Source: JABFRG01 sp046351415 (lineage in GTDB: Bacteria > Myxococcota_A > Polyangia > Polyangiales > Polyangiaceae). Taken from it: 64,000 nt of DNA. Location of the stretch: contig JAXLYO010000012.1 in NCBI GenBank assembly GCA_046351415.1, positions 124,001 to 188,000 of the forward strand, in the 5' to 3' direction. The notes beneath the pieces were generated by a model. It searched no databases. It was not told the DNA's origin and saw only the letters and a program-made list of their open reading frames with translations. Within the stretch, counting starts at the first letter, position 1. Every line of letters begins with the position of its first letter. This document shows, in pieces, positions 47,225 to 56,548 of the stretch. The position numbers and the translations under genes were made by a program.

Positions 47225-48490
47225 CTAGTCTTCGCGGCGCGAACGACGATGCGCGAGCAGAAAGCCAAGGAGACAGAGTCCGACGCCGATGCTCGCCGTG
47301 CTTGCGCTCTCCGCTGTGCTTGGCAATCCAAGCGAACAGCTCGTCGTAGAACCGAGCGCTTCGTCGCGACCTTGCGGGGAGCCCGAGGGAGTCGTCGCGG
47401 GCGGGGTAGCCCCGCTACCTGGTAGCGGCGCGCTGCAGCGTGTGCCCAGGTTGTCCGTCGCGCTCTCCGCCGTCGGCGGGTTGCTGAGGGATCGGGCGAC
47501 TCCGTCTTCAGTGACGAGCGCAAACATGGGCGCTTGGCCATAGCCGCCGCCCATGACGACGAGGCACGCGTTCGGGGTGCAGGTTGCATCGCGCGGGAAG
47601 GGGCCACCAAACTTTCCAGATTTGGTGAGCGCGCCTTCGTTGTCGCGAAGCTCGAAGGCGTTGTTGCCGTCCGGAGTGGCATAGACGATGAAGGTGCCTT
47701 TCGTCCTCGCCGCGACGGCGACGGGCCCGGCTGCGTCGACCGTGTAGAGGGGAGTACTGGGCCCAGAAGCGTGGAGGCGACGTACGGAGGCCCTCTTCGT
47801 GTCTGCGTTCGTGGTGACGACGAGCCCGCTGGCAGCGCCCTGGACACGAGGGTCGACACCCGACAGAGCGACGTCTTGCTCCGAACCGTCTGCGAGCGCG
47901 ATGCGCGCAACGATTTCGTCTTCCTTGGCGAAGAACGAGTAGTGACTACCTGCACCACCGCCGACGGCGATGAGGCGATCGCCCGGAAGCGCCGTCTTGC
48001 TTGTTTCGATGACGTGCTCGACGCCGGTATCGTCGAAGAAGGAGCGCTCGAGCACGCCTTTGCACAGCGATGCGCGGTTCCAGCCGCCGGCCACGCGGGA
48101 AAGGGTTCCACTGCACGCGTGCTTCACACGGGTGGGAAGCATACCGCCATTGGCGTCCATCGCGACGAGCTCGTACTCGAGCACGCCGTTCGTGTACGTG
48201 GGATGCTCCGCCAGGAAGCGCGCCGGGCCGGAGGCGCTGCCAGTGAGAAGTACAGGACTCGCCTTGGCGACGGTCGTTGCCGAACTGAGAATCGTCTGCA
48301 AGTAGCCTTCACCGTTTTGTCCATCGAGACGAACGTGGGCCACGAAGTGGTCGCCGACCCCGAGGACCGACGGCTCGCCGTAGTACGGAATGCAGGCATC
48401 GGCGGACCTTTCGGCGCCGACAAGCGCCACCGCCGCGAACGCAGAGAGGAGGGGAAGGAGGGGGAGGCGAGAGAATCCACCGAGGCTCAT
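47225..48490 (-). CDS. exported protein with a MYXO-CTERM-like tail
   Basis: A 421-residue exported protein with an N-terminal signal peptide (cleavage likely near 'ERSADAC'). The middle is beta-rich and repetitive without recognised domain. The end has a Thr/Ser/Pro-rich linker, TTSCSLG, one hydrophobic helix and a basic tail (AHRRSRRED), a layout like MYXO-CTERM sorting tails. It is probably surface-anchored after C-terminal processing. The start at ATG 48490 gives the best signal peptide. Confidence 0.72.
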   Translation of the reverse strand: MSLGGFSRLPLLPLLSAFAAVALVGAERSADACIPYYGEPSVLGVGDHFVAHVRLDGQNGEGYLQTILSSATTVAKASPVLLTGSASGPARFLAEHPTYTNGVLEYELVAMDANGGMLPTRVKHACSGTLSRVAGGWNRASLCKGVLERSFFDDTGVEHVIETSKTALPGDRLIAVGGGAGSHYSFFAKEDEIVARIALADGSEQDVALSGVDPRVQGAASGLVVTTNADTKRASVRRLHASGPSTPLYTVDAAGPVAVAARTKGTFIVYATPDGNNAFELRDNEGALTKSGKFGGPFPRDATCTPNACLVVMGGGYGQAPMFALVTEDGVARSLSNPPTAESATDNLGTRCSAPLPGSGATPPATTPSGSPQGRDEALGSTTSCSLGLPSTAESASTASIGVGLCLLGFLLAHRRSRRED

Positions 48491-48644
48491 GAGCCCCCTC
48501 ACTGCAGGTGCTGTGCCACTTCGATCCGTTGTGTAACTAATGGAAATGTGAGCTTCAGCGTCTGAACAGGAACCTCGAAATGGCACAGGTTGGCTCATGG
48601 GGCGCCGAGCAGCCATCGAGGGGTCGCTCGGCGCCGCTCCCCCG

Positions 48645-49379
48645 TCAGTCGAGGACGAACGAGCGCACCGCGCTCATGCCGAAGTAGGTCGCCTCGTTTT
48701 GCGAAACGATCGACCCCACGACCCTCCCTTGCGCATCGAAGAGCGGACCGCCGCTGTCTCCGAGGACGGTGTTCGTGCCCGTGAGGAAGATCTTGAACGT
48801 CGAAGAGCTTCCGGCCTGCGAGAGCTTACCAGAGGTATCGACCTTCTTCATGCTCCAGCCGGCGGGAGAGCTGCCGGGCCGAGAGTTCGTATAGAAGGAG
48901 AGAGAAGGTACCGACTTGCCGTTCTTGGCCGTGTAGTCTGCATCGATCAGCCGAACCGTGGCGGCGCCCGCAGGCGCGCTCACGTTGATCTTGGCGACGT
49001 CGCGATCGCGGAGCATGGACCCGAGGGCGCACGAGTGCGCGTTGCAGCCGAGAGATGCTTTCGTGACGACGTTCCAGGCCTGGATACGTTGGTCAGAGAA
49101 CCCGGGGTTCGAGAGGGCGTTGGGGAAGCAGTGTGAAGCTGTGATCAGCGAAGAGCGAGAAACGAGAAAGCCGGTGCACCTGCGTGTGACGGTGCTTCCG
49201 TCCTTCTCCTTCCAGTCGATCTGGACGTGGTACACGGCGGACGAGTCCGTGAGGTTCGAAGAATCGACGCTCTCTTCTTCCTCTGCGCTAGCGCAACCAA
49301 CGGAAGAGAAGATGGCGACCAGCATGCCGGTCGTCAAAGGCAACCAATGACTCTTGGCCGAACCGCGGAATACGTTCAT
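48645..49379 (-). CDS. secreted trypsin-like serine protease (S1)
   Basis: A 244-residue protease with a signal peptide and probable lipobox SVGC, then an acidic linker (AEEEESVDSS). The catalytic triad is visible: His in TASHC, Asp in RDRDVAKI and Ser in GDSGGP. It has at least four more cysteines, probably disulfide-forming. The start at ATG 49379 is preceded by GAAAGGG. The gene follows a seven-cysteine short peptide by ten bases, with the protease ribosome site inside that gap. Confidence 0.9.
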   Translation of the reverse strand: MNVFRGSAKSHWLPLTTGMLVAIFSSVGCASAEEEESVDSSNLTDSSAVYHVQIDWKEKDGSTVTRRCTGFLVSRSSLITASHCFPNALSNPGFSDQRIQAWNVVTKASLGCNAHSCALGSMLRDRDVAKINVSAPAGAATVRLIDADYTAKNGKSVPSLSFYTNSRPGSSPAGWSMKKVDTSGKLSQAGSSSTFKIFLTGTNTVLGDSGGPLFDAQGRVVGSIVSQNEATYFGMSAVRSFVLD

Positions 49380-49389
49380 TGTGACCCTT

Positions 49390-49536
49390 TCAGTTTGAGC
49401 AGCGGCGCCGTCTGCACCGCGTGCAGGACATAGAGCATCTGTCGTGCCACCACATGGGAGGGTCGCAATCACATCTACGCTGCGTGCTGGATGACTCCAC
49501 TGGAATTCGCGCGCCAAAGCGCTGATGAGCGCACAT
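49390..49536 (-). CDS. cysteine-rich short peptide before the trypsin-like protease
   Basis: A 48-residue peptide read directly from the DNA, with start ATG 49536 after CAGGAGGAA. It has seven cysteines (positions 2, 22, 24, 34, 38, 41, 46), a WW pair and an RRRR run near the end (CRRRRCSN). It stops ten bases before the protease start, so coupled translation or leader-peptide control is possible. Codon usage is not strongly biased, and the Shine-Dalgarno spacing is short, so it may be non-functional. It has no signal peptide. Confidence 0.35.
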   Translation of the reverse strand: MCAHQRFGARIPVESSSTQRRCDCDPPMWWHDRCSMSCTRCRRRRCSN

Positions 49537-49602
49537 TTCCTCCTGCTTTCGCGCCGATCCAGCGATGGATCGCAACTGTCTCAAGATGCGTCGGTTGGCG
49601 CT

Positions 49603-50844
49603 TCAGTGTGCGTGCCACTTGCCGGCGGCGTCCTGCCATTCGATCTTCACGCCGTCGAACGTTTGACCGCTCTTGAGCCAAACGTCGAAGCGATTGCCCT
49701 TCGCGCGCGTGCGGCCGACCTTCGGCATGCCCGAGACGATGCGCCACTTCGTCGCGTCGGGGTGCACGTGAACCCGGTGCGGGCCCGCTTTGCTGTTCGT
49801 GCCTTTGGGCGTGTAGACGTGAATCTCGGGCTTGCCACCGCCGGCGCCTCCGCTGCTGCCGCCACCGCTCGAGCCGCCCCCGCCACTCGGGTCATCGTCG
49901 ACGTCGATGTCGTCCTCTTCGACGCTGGCGTCACCCGCATCTCCGGCGTCGCGGGACGCATCGCTCGAGGCATCGGCGCTCGCGTCGCCTGCATCCGTCC
50001 CCGCGGCATCGCTCGAACCGTCGCCGGCGGCCGCGGCGTCCGTCGACCCGTCCGCGCTCGAGGCCGCATCGTTGCCGGCTTCGCCGAGAGCGGAGCTGTC
50101 CGCAGCGCCGTCGCCTCCACCATCGAGGGCTGCGTTCTTCTCGTCCTGGCAGGCCTTCAGCAAGAACAAGATGAGCGCCAAGAGGGCGAGGAACGCGAGA
50201 GCCGCCAAGATCCAAGGCCAGACGGGCTTCTTCTTGCCATCGTCCTTCTTGCCATCGTCCTTTTTGTCGCTGCCGTTCTCGGCGTCGTCCTTGGGAGCCT
50301 CGGAGCCGCGAGGTTCCGTCATCGCGACGGCAGCACCCGAGGTGGCCGCCACGGCTGCGCCAGCGGCGGCAGCACCGAACAGATTGCCCCACGCCGCATG
50401 ATCGTAGACGAACTGGCCTGGCTGCCCGCCGATCGTCCTCGGCGATGCACCCCAGTTGATGCATACGACCTTCTTCGTCCTCGGGTCGTAGAAATAGTTG
50501 GGTGAGCCAGCAGCTTCGATCGAAGGTACGGTGAAGGCGCTTCGGTACTTATGGTAGCCCGAGTGCACGTCCGCGAACTCCTTCGCGACCTTCTTCAAGC
50601 ACGCTTGAAAGTCTGCGATGGCGCTTTCGCATTCGGCTCCGTATTCAGTGCGCGCCTTCTCGAGCGGAACCAAGCCCGTCAGCTTCCATTCCACGCGCGT
50701 GGGTAGACTGTCGCTCCCCTCCGTCTCCGGTGTGAGGAGGCGCCCGCCAAACATGTGCGGCTCGTTCAGGTCGTTTGCGATCTTCCAGATGGACACGCCT
50801 CCGATGAGATTCGGAAGCCACGTCGCGTTTGCGTTGTCCGTCAT
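49603..50844 (-). CDS. SrfA-like single-pass membrane protein
   Basis: A 413-residue protein. The N-terminal half (1-200) is soluble, with 'RVEWKLTGLVPLEKARTEYG' and 'ESAIADFQACLKK', a layout like SrfA-family N-terminal regions. One membrane helix follows at about 209-230 (PWILAALAFLALLALILFLL), then a long Asp/Ser/Ala/Gly-rich linker (236-335) and a compact C-terminal domain (338-413) outside. Its ATG overlaps the previous stop (ATGA), making it the third gene of the SrfB operon. The assignment to SrfA is tentative because sequence similarity is only in general pattern. Confidence 0.6.
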   Translation of the reverse strand: MTDNANATWLPNLIGGVSIWKIANDLNEPHMFGGRLLTPETEGSDSLPTRVEWKLTGLVPLEKARTEYGAECESAIADFQACLKKVAKEFADVHSGYHKYRSAFTVPSIEAAGSPNYFYDPRTKKVVCINWGASPRTIGGQPGQFVYDHAAWGNLFGAAAAGAAVAATSGAAVAMTEPRGSEAPKDDAENGSDKKDDGKKDDGKKKPVWPWILAALAFLALLALILFLLKACQDEKNAALDGGGDGAADSSALGEAGNDAASSADGSTDAAAAGDGSSDAAGTDAGDASADASSDASRDAGDAGDASVEEDDIDVDDDPSGGGGSSGGGSSGGAGGGKPEIHVYTPKGTNSKAGPHRVHVHPDATKWRIVSGMPKVGRTRAKGNRFDVWLKSGQTFDGVKIEWQDAAGKWHAH

Positions 50845-51455
50845 GTCCGTACCTGGGCCTTTCGCTTGACGAGCCCGCTCGCGCGTACCCGACAGAGAAA
50901 ACTCTCTGCTTCGACGATCTTCTCGCCTCGAAGATCTGCGCGTGCACTGCGTTCGTGGGCGTTCGAGTCGAAAACCCGTGCAGTTTCGATGTCTTCTACA
51001 GTGATGAGCTCGAGTTGCGTCGAGAGAATGCGGGCCAAGAGCGGAGCCGACTTCACGACCACTTCGCGCTCGATCTCTTTCCCGAAGCGATAAAACGCAC
51101 GACTCACTTCGAAAGCGAGGAGCACTTTCGTGTCTTCTTCGACGCTCGCGCGAAAGTAGAAATTGAGCCCGGTCATGAACGCGAATGCCGCGTCTGAATC
51201 GGCGAGCTTCGCGGCGCCGTCGCCCAAGAGCACGCGAAGGGGGAAGGCGCTGTCGCCTGGGCGCGCCTGGAGAATCGCGTCGTCGAGAACGTCCGAGAGC
51301 GTGAGGCGCTCGAGTGCAGCAGGGATGGCCCCGGCGGTTCCGGTCGACGCGACGGGGCTCGGTGCGCGCGTTACCTCACCGAATGCCGCACGAAATTTCG
51401 CGTCGTCGATGGAGCTCTTCAGCGCCGCGAGTACGCGATCGAGCACGTCGCTCAT
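50841..51455 (-). CDS. uncharacterised protein between SrfB- and SrfA-like genes
   Basis: A 204-residue soluble, helix-rich protein with no recognised family. It contains 'PLRVLLGDGAAKLADSDAAFAFMTGLNFYF' and 'VVKSAPLLARILSTQLELITVEDIE'. It is coupled at both ends by four-base overlaps (ATGA) to the SrfB and SrfA-like genes, so it is surely made in step with them and probably belongs to the same complex. No membrane helix or signal is present. Confidence 0.7.
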   Translation of the reverse strand: MSDVLDRVLAALKSSIDDAKFRAAFGEVTRAPSPVASTGTAGAIPAALERLTLSDVLDDAILQARPGDSAFPLRVLLGDGAAKLADSDAAFAFMTGLNFYFRASVEEDTKVLLAFEVSRAFYRFGKEIEREVVVKSAPLLARILSTQLELITVEDIETARVFDSNAHERSARADLRGEKIVEAESFLCRVRASGLVKRKAQVRT

Positions 51456-54352
51456 GCTTCCTCCGCACCAGCCCCTCGTCGTGCCCCCTCTGTCTGCTCG
51501 AGGCGCGGTACTTTGAAGACGCCCGTGTCGAGCCAGTACCTTTCCTCGGAAAGGGTGCGAAGGCGAAGGATGAAATCGGAGGGTTCGAGCCTTCGCGTGC
51601 CTTGCGGCAGCGCACTTTCCCCTTGCACGCGCACCGAGCGCACCGTGATGCTTCCATCGTCGACTCGCCCGAACGTAAGAGCAACGCGTTGCTCGAGCAG
51701 TGCCGCTTCGACCTCTGGCGATGCCGGAACGACTTCGAAGAGCGGTGAGCCATCCATCGCTTCAGAGGCAACGTTTCTGAAGCCGATCTTCATCCCGCCC
51801 GAATAGAAGAAGGGCTGACTCTCGCTCCCCTTCGCAAAGAGCTCGTTCTCGTGGGAAACCTGAGGCTCCTCGTCTTGGTAGAGCCCGAAGATGCTGTGAG
51901 ATTCGTGCTCCGCGATGCGGTCGAGCACGAAGCCGGGGAGGCGATTACGACTCGCGAGGTGCAGCAGCGTCGCGCCCGCTGCGACGGTGCTCTTCGGATC
52001 GCGGATGAGACCGTGATCGCGCCACTTCGACGGGTACCATTCGGAGACGCGATAGTCGCCCATGGCAATCAAGCGGGGGGGGCTGACGGGAAGCTCTGCG
52101 AGAAGTAGCTCGTGCGCGACCTTGAGATTCGATGCGCGACCCGCGAGTACCACTAGGTCCGCATCGAACTGCGCGATGATGTCGGCGTAACGCCGCAGGG
52201 GCTCACGGAGGACACGACAGATGGCGCGATCGACTTGGGCTGCGTCGAGCCGGAACATGAAGTTTCGGAGCCCGGGGAAGTCGCGAACGACCGACCCAAT
52301 GAATCGATCGGCCTCGTCGAGGATCGCGCTGCTCGGGTGGAAGAACGAGAACATGCGCGAGAAATCGGAAAGCGCATAGACCTTTCCTTCGGAGTGGCCT
52401 TCGATGGTCTTGCCCTCGGCCAAGCTCCAGTACACACGCGACAGCGGGAGCCAGAAGTTCGGGACGAGCTTCGCGCGGAGTGTGCGCCACGCTGTCCCAT
52501 AGCCGCCGTCCCCCTCCGCGAAGAGATCGGAAAGCTTGAGCCTTGCAGACGCGTCGGGAATCTGGGGGAGCATTTGGCCCCACAGAACGTCTTCGATGAT
52601 GGCCTTGCAGACCTCGTCGCCGGCGATGCCGATGCCGTCTTGAAAGAGCTTTTGTACCTCGAGGGAAGTCCCGGTGCCCGGCATCTTGTCCGCGTAGCTC
52701 GCGATCATGACGTCGGTCGTGCCCCCGCCGATGTCGATGGATGCGATGCGAAGTTCGCCAGAGCTCGCCGTGGAGCCCTGAGGAGCGGGCTTCCCGTAGA
52801 GAGCCACGAAGTCTTCCATGGACCCGCCGAAGCGGTGCCGGACCTCTTCGTACAGAAAGACCATCTGTGCCGAAAGGGCCTCGTCTGCGAAGAGGAAGCT
52901 GTCGAAGTTGCGCGTTTGGGCGTTCCAATTCGGACGCAAATCTTCGCGGATGCCGAGCATGTGGCAAGTCAAGATGACGGCGTTCCGAACGAGTGCATCA
53001 TACACCTGGCGCTCGACCTCGCTCATGCCCGAGGGGTAGGTGAGCACGAGGTGCTTCACGTAGCGCGGATTGCCTTCCTTTCCTTGGAATTGTCGGTACG
53101 AAGGCGAGTTTACCTGCGAGTAGGCTTGCGTCAGGAGCTCCACCATCGCGAAGAGCATCATGGTGCGGGGCGCGTAGCGCGGGTCGGGTGGCGTCGATGG
53201 GCCGTCTTCTCGGAGTCCGAGGCCGTGCGCATCGTCGACGAGGTACTTGAGAATGCGACCCGAGACGATGGGGTATTCGTCCTCGATGCGCTTCGCGAAG
53301 TGCCAGCGGCTGTCAGTGCTGCGCCCGTCCCAGAGGTAGCGCTTGGGGCCCGACAAGCTGCAGGGATAGCGATGAGGCGTCTCGAGGGCTCGATCGAGAG
53401 CCTCGCGACCGAGCCTCGCGATGGAGGGCCACGAGAAGCCGTCCTGGGTCGCGAGCGGGGAGAACGCACGGTCGAATGGACTCGGCAAGAGGGTCACGCG
53501 CGAGTCGAACGTCTCCTCGCTGACCTCGAACGGGTTGCCGAAGTGACGCAGGGAGAGTGGCAGCGCCGAGAGACCTTGATCGCCCGACTCGACGAGGAGT
53601 GCACTCGACCGCGAGTTGCCGAAGTCGAGCACGAGAGACACCGGAACCGGCGGTACTTGTTCGATCCGACCGAACTGGATGCGCGGGAGCACGGGCGCGA
53701 GAGTGTCGAAGAGGGCAGCGAGCTTGAATAGTGCCTTGTCGATGCCCGCACGGGTCAGCCGCTCCACGAAGTCGCGCGTGTCAGGGTGGTCGAGGAAAGA
53801 GGCGACCTCCGCCTTCTCGAGCGGACGAAACGGCCGGCCCTCGTCGAGGGTGGGGTCGAGCCTCTGGCCACGCGAGCCCTCTTTCGCGGTGGTGTCCACG
53901 GCCAGCAATACCCGCGCTGACCTCGGACGCCCCGATATGGGTGCAAGATACACTTGAACGGCATGCAGCGCCGATAGCTGGTAAGGAACGGGTAGCCATC
54001 GTCCCGCGAGCTCCCCGATGTGATCGGCCGCAGAGAGCTCGATGTCGGGGTCTTCTCCGGGCGAAGCGCGCCGGACACTCCAGTCGGGGTTGCCGCTCTG
54101 CGCGGGCGTGGCGCTCGGGTCGGTGCCGGGCGGACGAATGAAGACGAAGCTTGAGACCGTGTCGGGTAGGTCGCCCGTCACTTCGACTTCGTGCAGGACG
54201 ATACCCGTTCCAAAGAAGAGCTCGAGTACGGCTGTGCTTGCCTGCAACGTCGTCGTTCGGCGCGCGCCCGGAACAATTCCCCCGAGGCTGGTCGTTCCGG
54301 GAATCGAGGGCGCTTTGCCGGTGCCGGTGAGGGAAATCTTCTTCGTCGTCAT
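51452..54352 (-). CDS. srfB: SrfB-like actin/Hsp70-fold ATPase
   Basis: A 966-residue protein of the 'virulence factor SrfB' family. The actin/Hsp70 nucleotide-binding elements are phosphate-1 DFGNSRSS (243-250), phosphate-2 DIGGGTTD (540-547) and an adenosine motif with LAGRASNL (736-743). It has an N-terminal beta-rich region of about 230 residues before the ATPase. It begins the operon SrfB - 204-residue protein - SrfA-like protein, and is divergent from the peptidoglycan-binding gene. In enterobacteria the Srf proteins form one cluster; their molecular job is not settled, so assembly at the membrane driven by ATP is inference. Confidence 0.85.
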   Translation of the reverse strand: MTTKKISLTGTGKAPSIPGTTSLGGIVPGARRTTTLQASTAVLELFFGTGIVLHEVEVTGDLPDTVSSFVFIRPPGTDPSATPAQSGNPDWSVRRASPGEDPDIELSAADHIGELAGRWLPVPYQLSALHAVQVYLAPISGRPRSARVLLAVDTTAKEGSRGQRLDPTLDEGRPFRPLEKAEVASFLDHPDTRDFVERLTRAGIDKALFKLAALFDTLAPVLPRIQFGRIEQVPPVPVSLVLDFGNSRSSALLVESGDQGLSALPLSLRHFGNPFEVSEETFDSRVTLLPSPFDRAFSPLATQDGFSWPSIARLGREALDRALETPHRYPCSLSGPKRYLWDGRSTDSRWHFAKRIEDEYPIVSGRILKYLVDDAHGLGLREDGPSTPPDPRYAPRTMMLFAMVELLTQAYSQVNSPSYRQFQGKEGNPRYVKHLVLTYPSGMSEVERQVYDALVRNAVILTCHMLGIREDLRPNWNAQTRNFDSFLFADEALSAQMVFLYEEVRHRFGGSMEDFVALYGKPAPQGSTASSGELRIASIDIGGGTTDVMIASYADKMPGTGTSLEVQKLFQDGIGIAGDEVCKAIIEDVLWGQMLPQIPDASARLKLSDLFAEGDGGYGTAWRTLRAKLVPNFWLPLSRVYWSLAEGKTIEGHSEGKVYALSDFSRMFSFFHPSSAILDEADRFIGSVVRDFPGLRNFMFRLDAAQVDRAICRVLREPLRRYADIIAQFDADLVVLAGRASNLKVAHELLLAELPVSPPRLIAMGDYRVSEWYPSKWRDHGLIRDPKSTVAAGATLLHLASRNRLPGFVLDRIAEHESHSIFGLYQDEEPQVSHENELFAKGSESQPFFYSGGMKIGFRNVASEAMDGSPLFEVVPASPEVEAALLEQRVALTFGRVDDGSITVRSVRVQGESALPQGTRRLEPSDFILRLRTLSEERYWLDTGVFKVPRLEQTEGARRGAGAEEA

Positions 54353-54491
54353 CTACGGGTCTCGCATCTTACGGCACTCTTGGCCCTCGTACAGCGTCCG
54401 TCTGCGGCAGAGCAGAATCGAGTACGCGCGCCACCATGTTGCGCGATTTTCATGGTTTTCAGGGGGCATTCGAAGGGGTACGCTTCTGCGC

Positions 54492-54773
54492 ATGTCCGAG
54501 TTCCAACACGAGTCCGAAAAGTTTGGTTCAGTCGACCTCATGACGATGTACGGAGCGCAGAGCGCCCTCCAATGCCTTGGCTACGATCCGGGCGTCGCCG
54601 ATGGCTTCGATGGCCCCAAGACGCAAGCCGCTGTGCGCGCTTTCCAAGAGGCGCAAGGAATCGGCGTCGACGGAATCATCGGACCCGAGACGCGTGGTCG
54701 CCTTCTCGCGGAGCTCGACGCTGCGGCGGTCATCATCAATGACCAAACGACGGAAACGTTCTCCAATTCGTGA
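54492..54773 (+). CDS. free peptidoglycan-binding domain protein
   Basis: A 93-residue protein made almost wholly of one PG_binding_1 domain: 'AQSALQCLGYDPGVADGFDGPKTQAAVRAFQEAQGIGVDGIIGPETRGRLLAEL'-type pattern with the usual Y-x-P-G-x-x-D-G-x-x-G-P-x-T core. No signal peptide is seen, so export may need another system. It lies between the divergent SrfB gene and the sigma-like gene. Loose peptidoglycan-binding domains of this kind are often found near contractile injection or secretion systems, but that is only a hint here. Confidence 0.8.
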   Translation: MSEFQHESEKFGSVDLMTMYGAQSALQCLGYDPGVADGFDGPKTQAAVRAFQEAQGIGVDGIIGPETRGRLLAELDAAAVIINDQTTETFSNS

Positions 54774-54895
54774 AGCGATGCCGCGACCTCTGGTCGTTGT
54801 AAAGTATCGGAATTCATGAATAATGCGGGCTTCCAAGAAAATCTTGGAGGCCCGTGTCACACTCTGCGTACGTCCGTCGACGGAGGAGTGTGAAC

Positions 54896-55894
54896 GTGCA
54901 AGCTGAGTGGGGCGCTTTCCGTCAGGCCATGGTCGCTGTCGCGCGAAGGCGTGTTGCGGACGACGATGCGGAAGACGTCGTGCAGGCCACGCTTGCGGAG
55001 GCGCTCACGTCGCGCGAAAAGCCCCAGGACCCCGAGGCACTTCGACGTTGGCTGTGGGGTGTGCTGCGGCACAAGATTGCGGATCACTATCGCAAGCGCC
55101 GCAGGGAAGTACTCGACGACGACGCGGGCGAGTCGATGGGCGAAGTTCCCGACGACGCGACGGAAGATTTACTGAGGTGGGCGGTCGCGCGCCTACCGAA
55201 GGGCGGGGACGTCCAAGAGACGTTCCAATGGCTCCTTCGCGAAGGCGAGGGCGAGAAGCTCGAGAACATCGCGGAAGAGATGGGCATCCCTGCGCCGCGC
55301 GTGCGCAAACGCGTGAGCCGACTCCGAGAACACCTACGGAGCCATTGGGGCAAGGAGGTCGCGATCCTTGCAGCCTTCGGCATCGTGGGGGCGCTCGTGT
55401 GGTTCTTCTTGAAGAAGCCCCTGGCCGCTGACGACGCGCAGGTCGCGTTTCCTGATCCTGCGGTGCAAGAGCAGGAGCGCAAGCAGCTGCGGGGCATCGA
55501 TTTCCGCCGTAGTGGTCTCCGTGACTGCGAGGCCGGTCGTTTCGATGATTGCTCTCTCCAGCTCGACGAGGCAAAGAAGCTCGACCCCGCGGGAGAAGCA
55601 GACCCGCGTGTGCAGAATGCACGTAAAGCGATCGAAGGTCACGTGAAGGAGCTGCTCCTCCGCAATCAAACGACGCCAACGCGGAAGATCGACGCGCCGC
55701 CGGTCGTGCCGCAAGACAGCCTGAGCAATCCTCCGCTGCCGGCTCCGACCGCCGTCACGCCGTTCACGCCGCCACTCTCGACGGCCCAGTTCGGACCAGC
55801 GCCGAAGAAGGCCGAGCCTCCGCAGAAGGCGAAGAAGCCGGGACCATCGGAGCCGGGCGACCTGATGCCAGCGCCCAACCAAAGCAGCCTGTAG
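54896..55894 (+). CDS. ECF-type sigma factor fused to a transmembrane helix
   Basis: A 332-residue protein. The first 150 residues are sigma region 2 ('RRVADDDAEDVVQATLAEAL' and 'LWGVLRHKIADHYRKRRR') and region 4 ('LENIAEEMGIPAPRVRKRVSRLREHL'). One membrane helix follows at about 155-172, then an outside domain with a TPR-like unit ('CEAGRFDDCSLQLDEAKKLDP') and a Pro/Ala/Lys-rich tail. The GTG at 54896 is eight bases after GGAGGA (54882-54887), better than GTG 54854. The helix should hold the sigma domain at the membrane, so release would be needed for activity; no separate anti-sigma gene is adjacent. Confidence 0.82.
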   Translation: MQAEWGAFRQAMVAVARRRVADDDAEDVVQATLAEALTSREKPQDPEALRRWLWGVLRHKIADHYRKRRREVLDDDAGESMGEVPDDATEDLLRWAVARLPKGGDVQETFQWLLREGEGEKLENIAEEMGIPAPRVRKRVSRLREHLRSHWGKEVAILAAFGIVGALVWFFLKKPLAADDAQVAFPDPAVQEQERKQLRGIDFRRSGLRDCEAGRFDDCSLQLDEAKKLDPAGEADPRVQNARKAIEGHVKELLLRNQTTPTRKIDAPPVVPQDSLSNPPLPAPTAVTPFTPPLSTAQFGPAPKKAEPPQKAKKPGPSEPGDLMPAPNQSSL

Positions 55895-55921
55895 CGCAGG
55901 TGCGCTACGCTTCGTGCAGGG

Positions 55922-56512
55922 CTATCCGGAGAAGCCGCCGCTGTCGAGGAACGCTTGCTCCTCTTCGGTGGTCTCGCGTCCGAGCACCGCATTGCGGTGC
56001 GGGAAGCGACCAAACTTCTGGATCACTTCGCGATGCACGAGGGCATACTTGGTGAGCTCTGGGTTGCCGAGCGCCTCGTGCAAAGCAACGCACGTCTCCT
56101 GGTCCGCGAGCTTCTCCGAATGCTCGAAAGGCAAATAGAAGAAGAAGCGAAGAGACTCTGGAACACGCTTGTCGAAGCCCGCGTCGATGGCTGCACGGGC
56201 AATGCGGAGCGCTTGGGCATCGGTCGCAAACATGCGCGGGGTCGCACGGAACGCGTTGCGCGGAAACTGGTCGAGAAGAATGACGAGCGCGAGCGCCGCC
56301 TCTGGCGTTTGCATCCATCCTTCGAGTGAACCACTCGCGGCTTCGAGGTGGAGGTCCATGAACTTGGTCCGAAACTCCTCGTCGAACGCCTCGTCCTTGG
56401 TGAACCATTTCGAGTACCCGGCGGCTTGCCAATACGCGAGTACCCGCGATGCCGCCGAAAGGCCGGTGTCGATAGTCGGTCGGGACGCATCTTGCGGAAC
56501 GAACGGCGCCAT
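55922..56512 (-). CDS. DUF924-family protein
   Basis: A 196-residue soluble helical protein with the DUF924 pattern: 'VLAYWQAAGYSKWFTKDEAFDEEFRTKF', 'ILLDQFPRNAFRATPRMFATDAQALRIA' and 'FFFYLPFEHSEKLADQE', 'HRNAVLGRETTEEEQAFL'. The structure is TPR-like; the molecular function is not known. The start is ATG 56512. It converges with the sigma gene and follows the pnp terminator. Confidence 0.92.
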   Translation of the reverse strand: MAPFVPQDASRPTIDTGLSAASRVLAYWQAAGYSKWFTKDEAFDEEFRTKFMDLHLEAASGSLEGWMQTPEAALALVILLDQFPRNAFRATPRMFATDAQALRIARAAIDAGFDKRVPESLRFFFYLPFEHSEKLADQETCVALHEALGNPELTKYALVHREVIQKFGRFPHRNAVLGRETTEEEQAFLDSGGFSG

Positions 56513-56548
56513 GCGTCTTAGTTTCCACAACCTCGATTTTCGCGCAAG

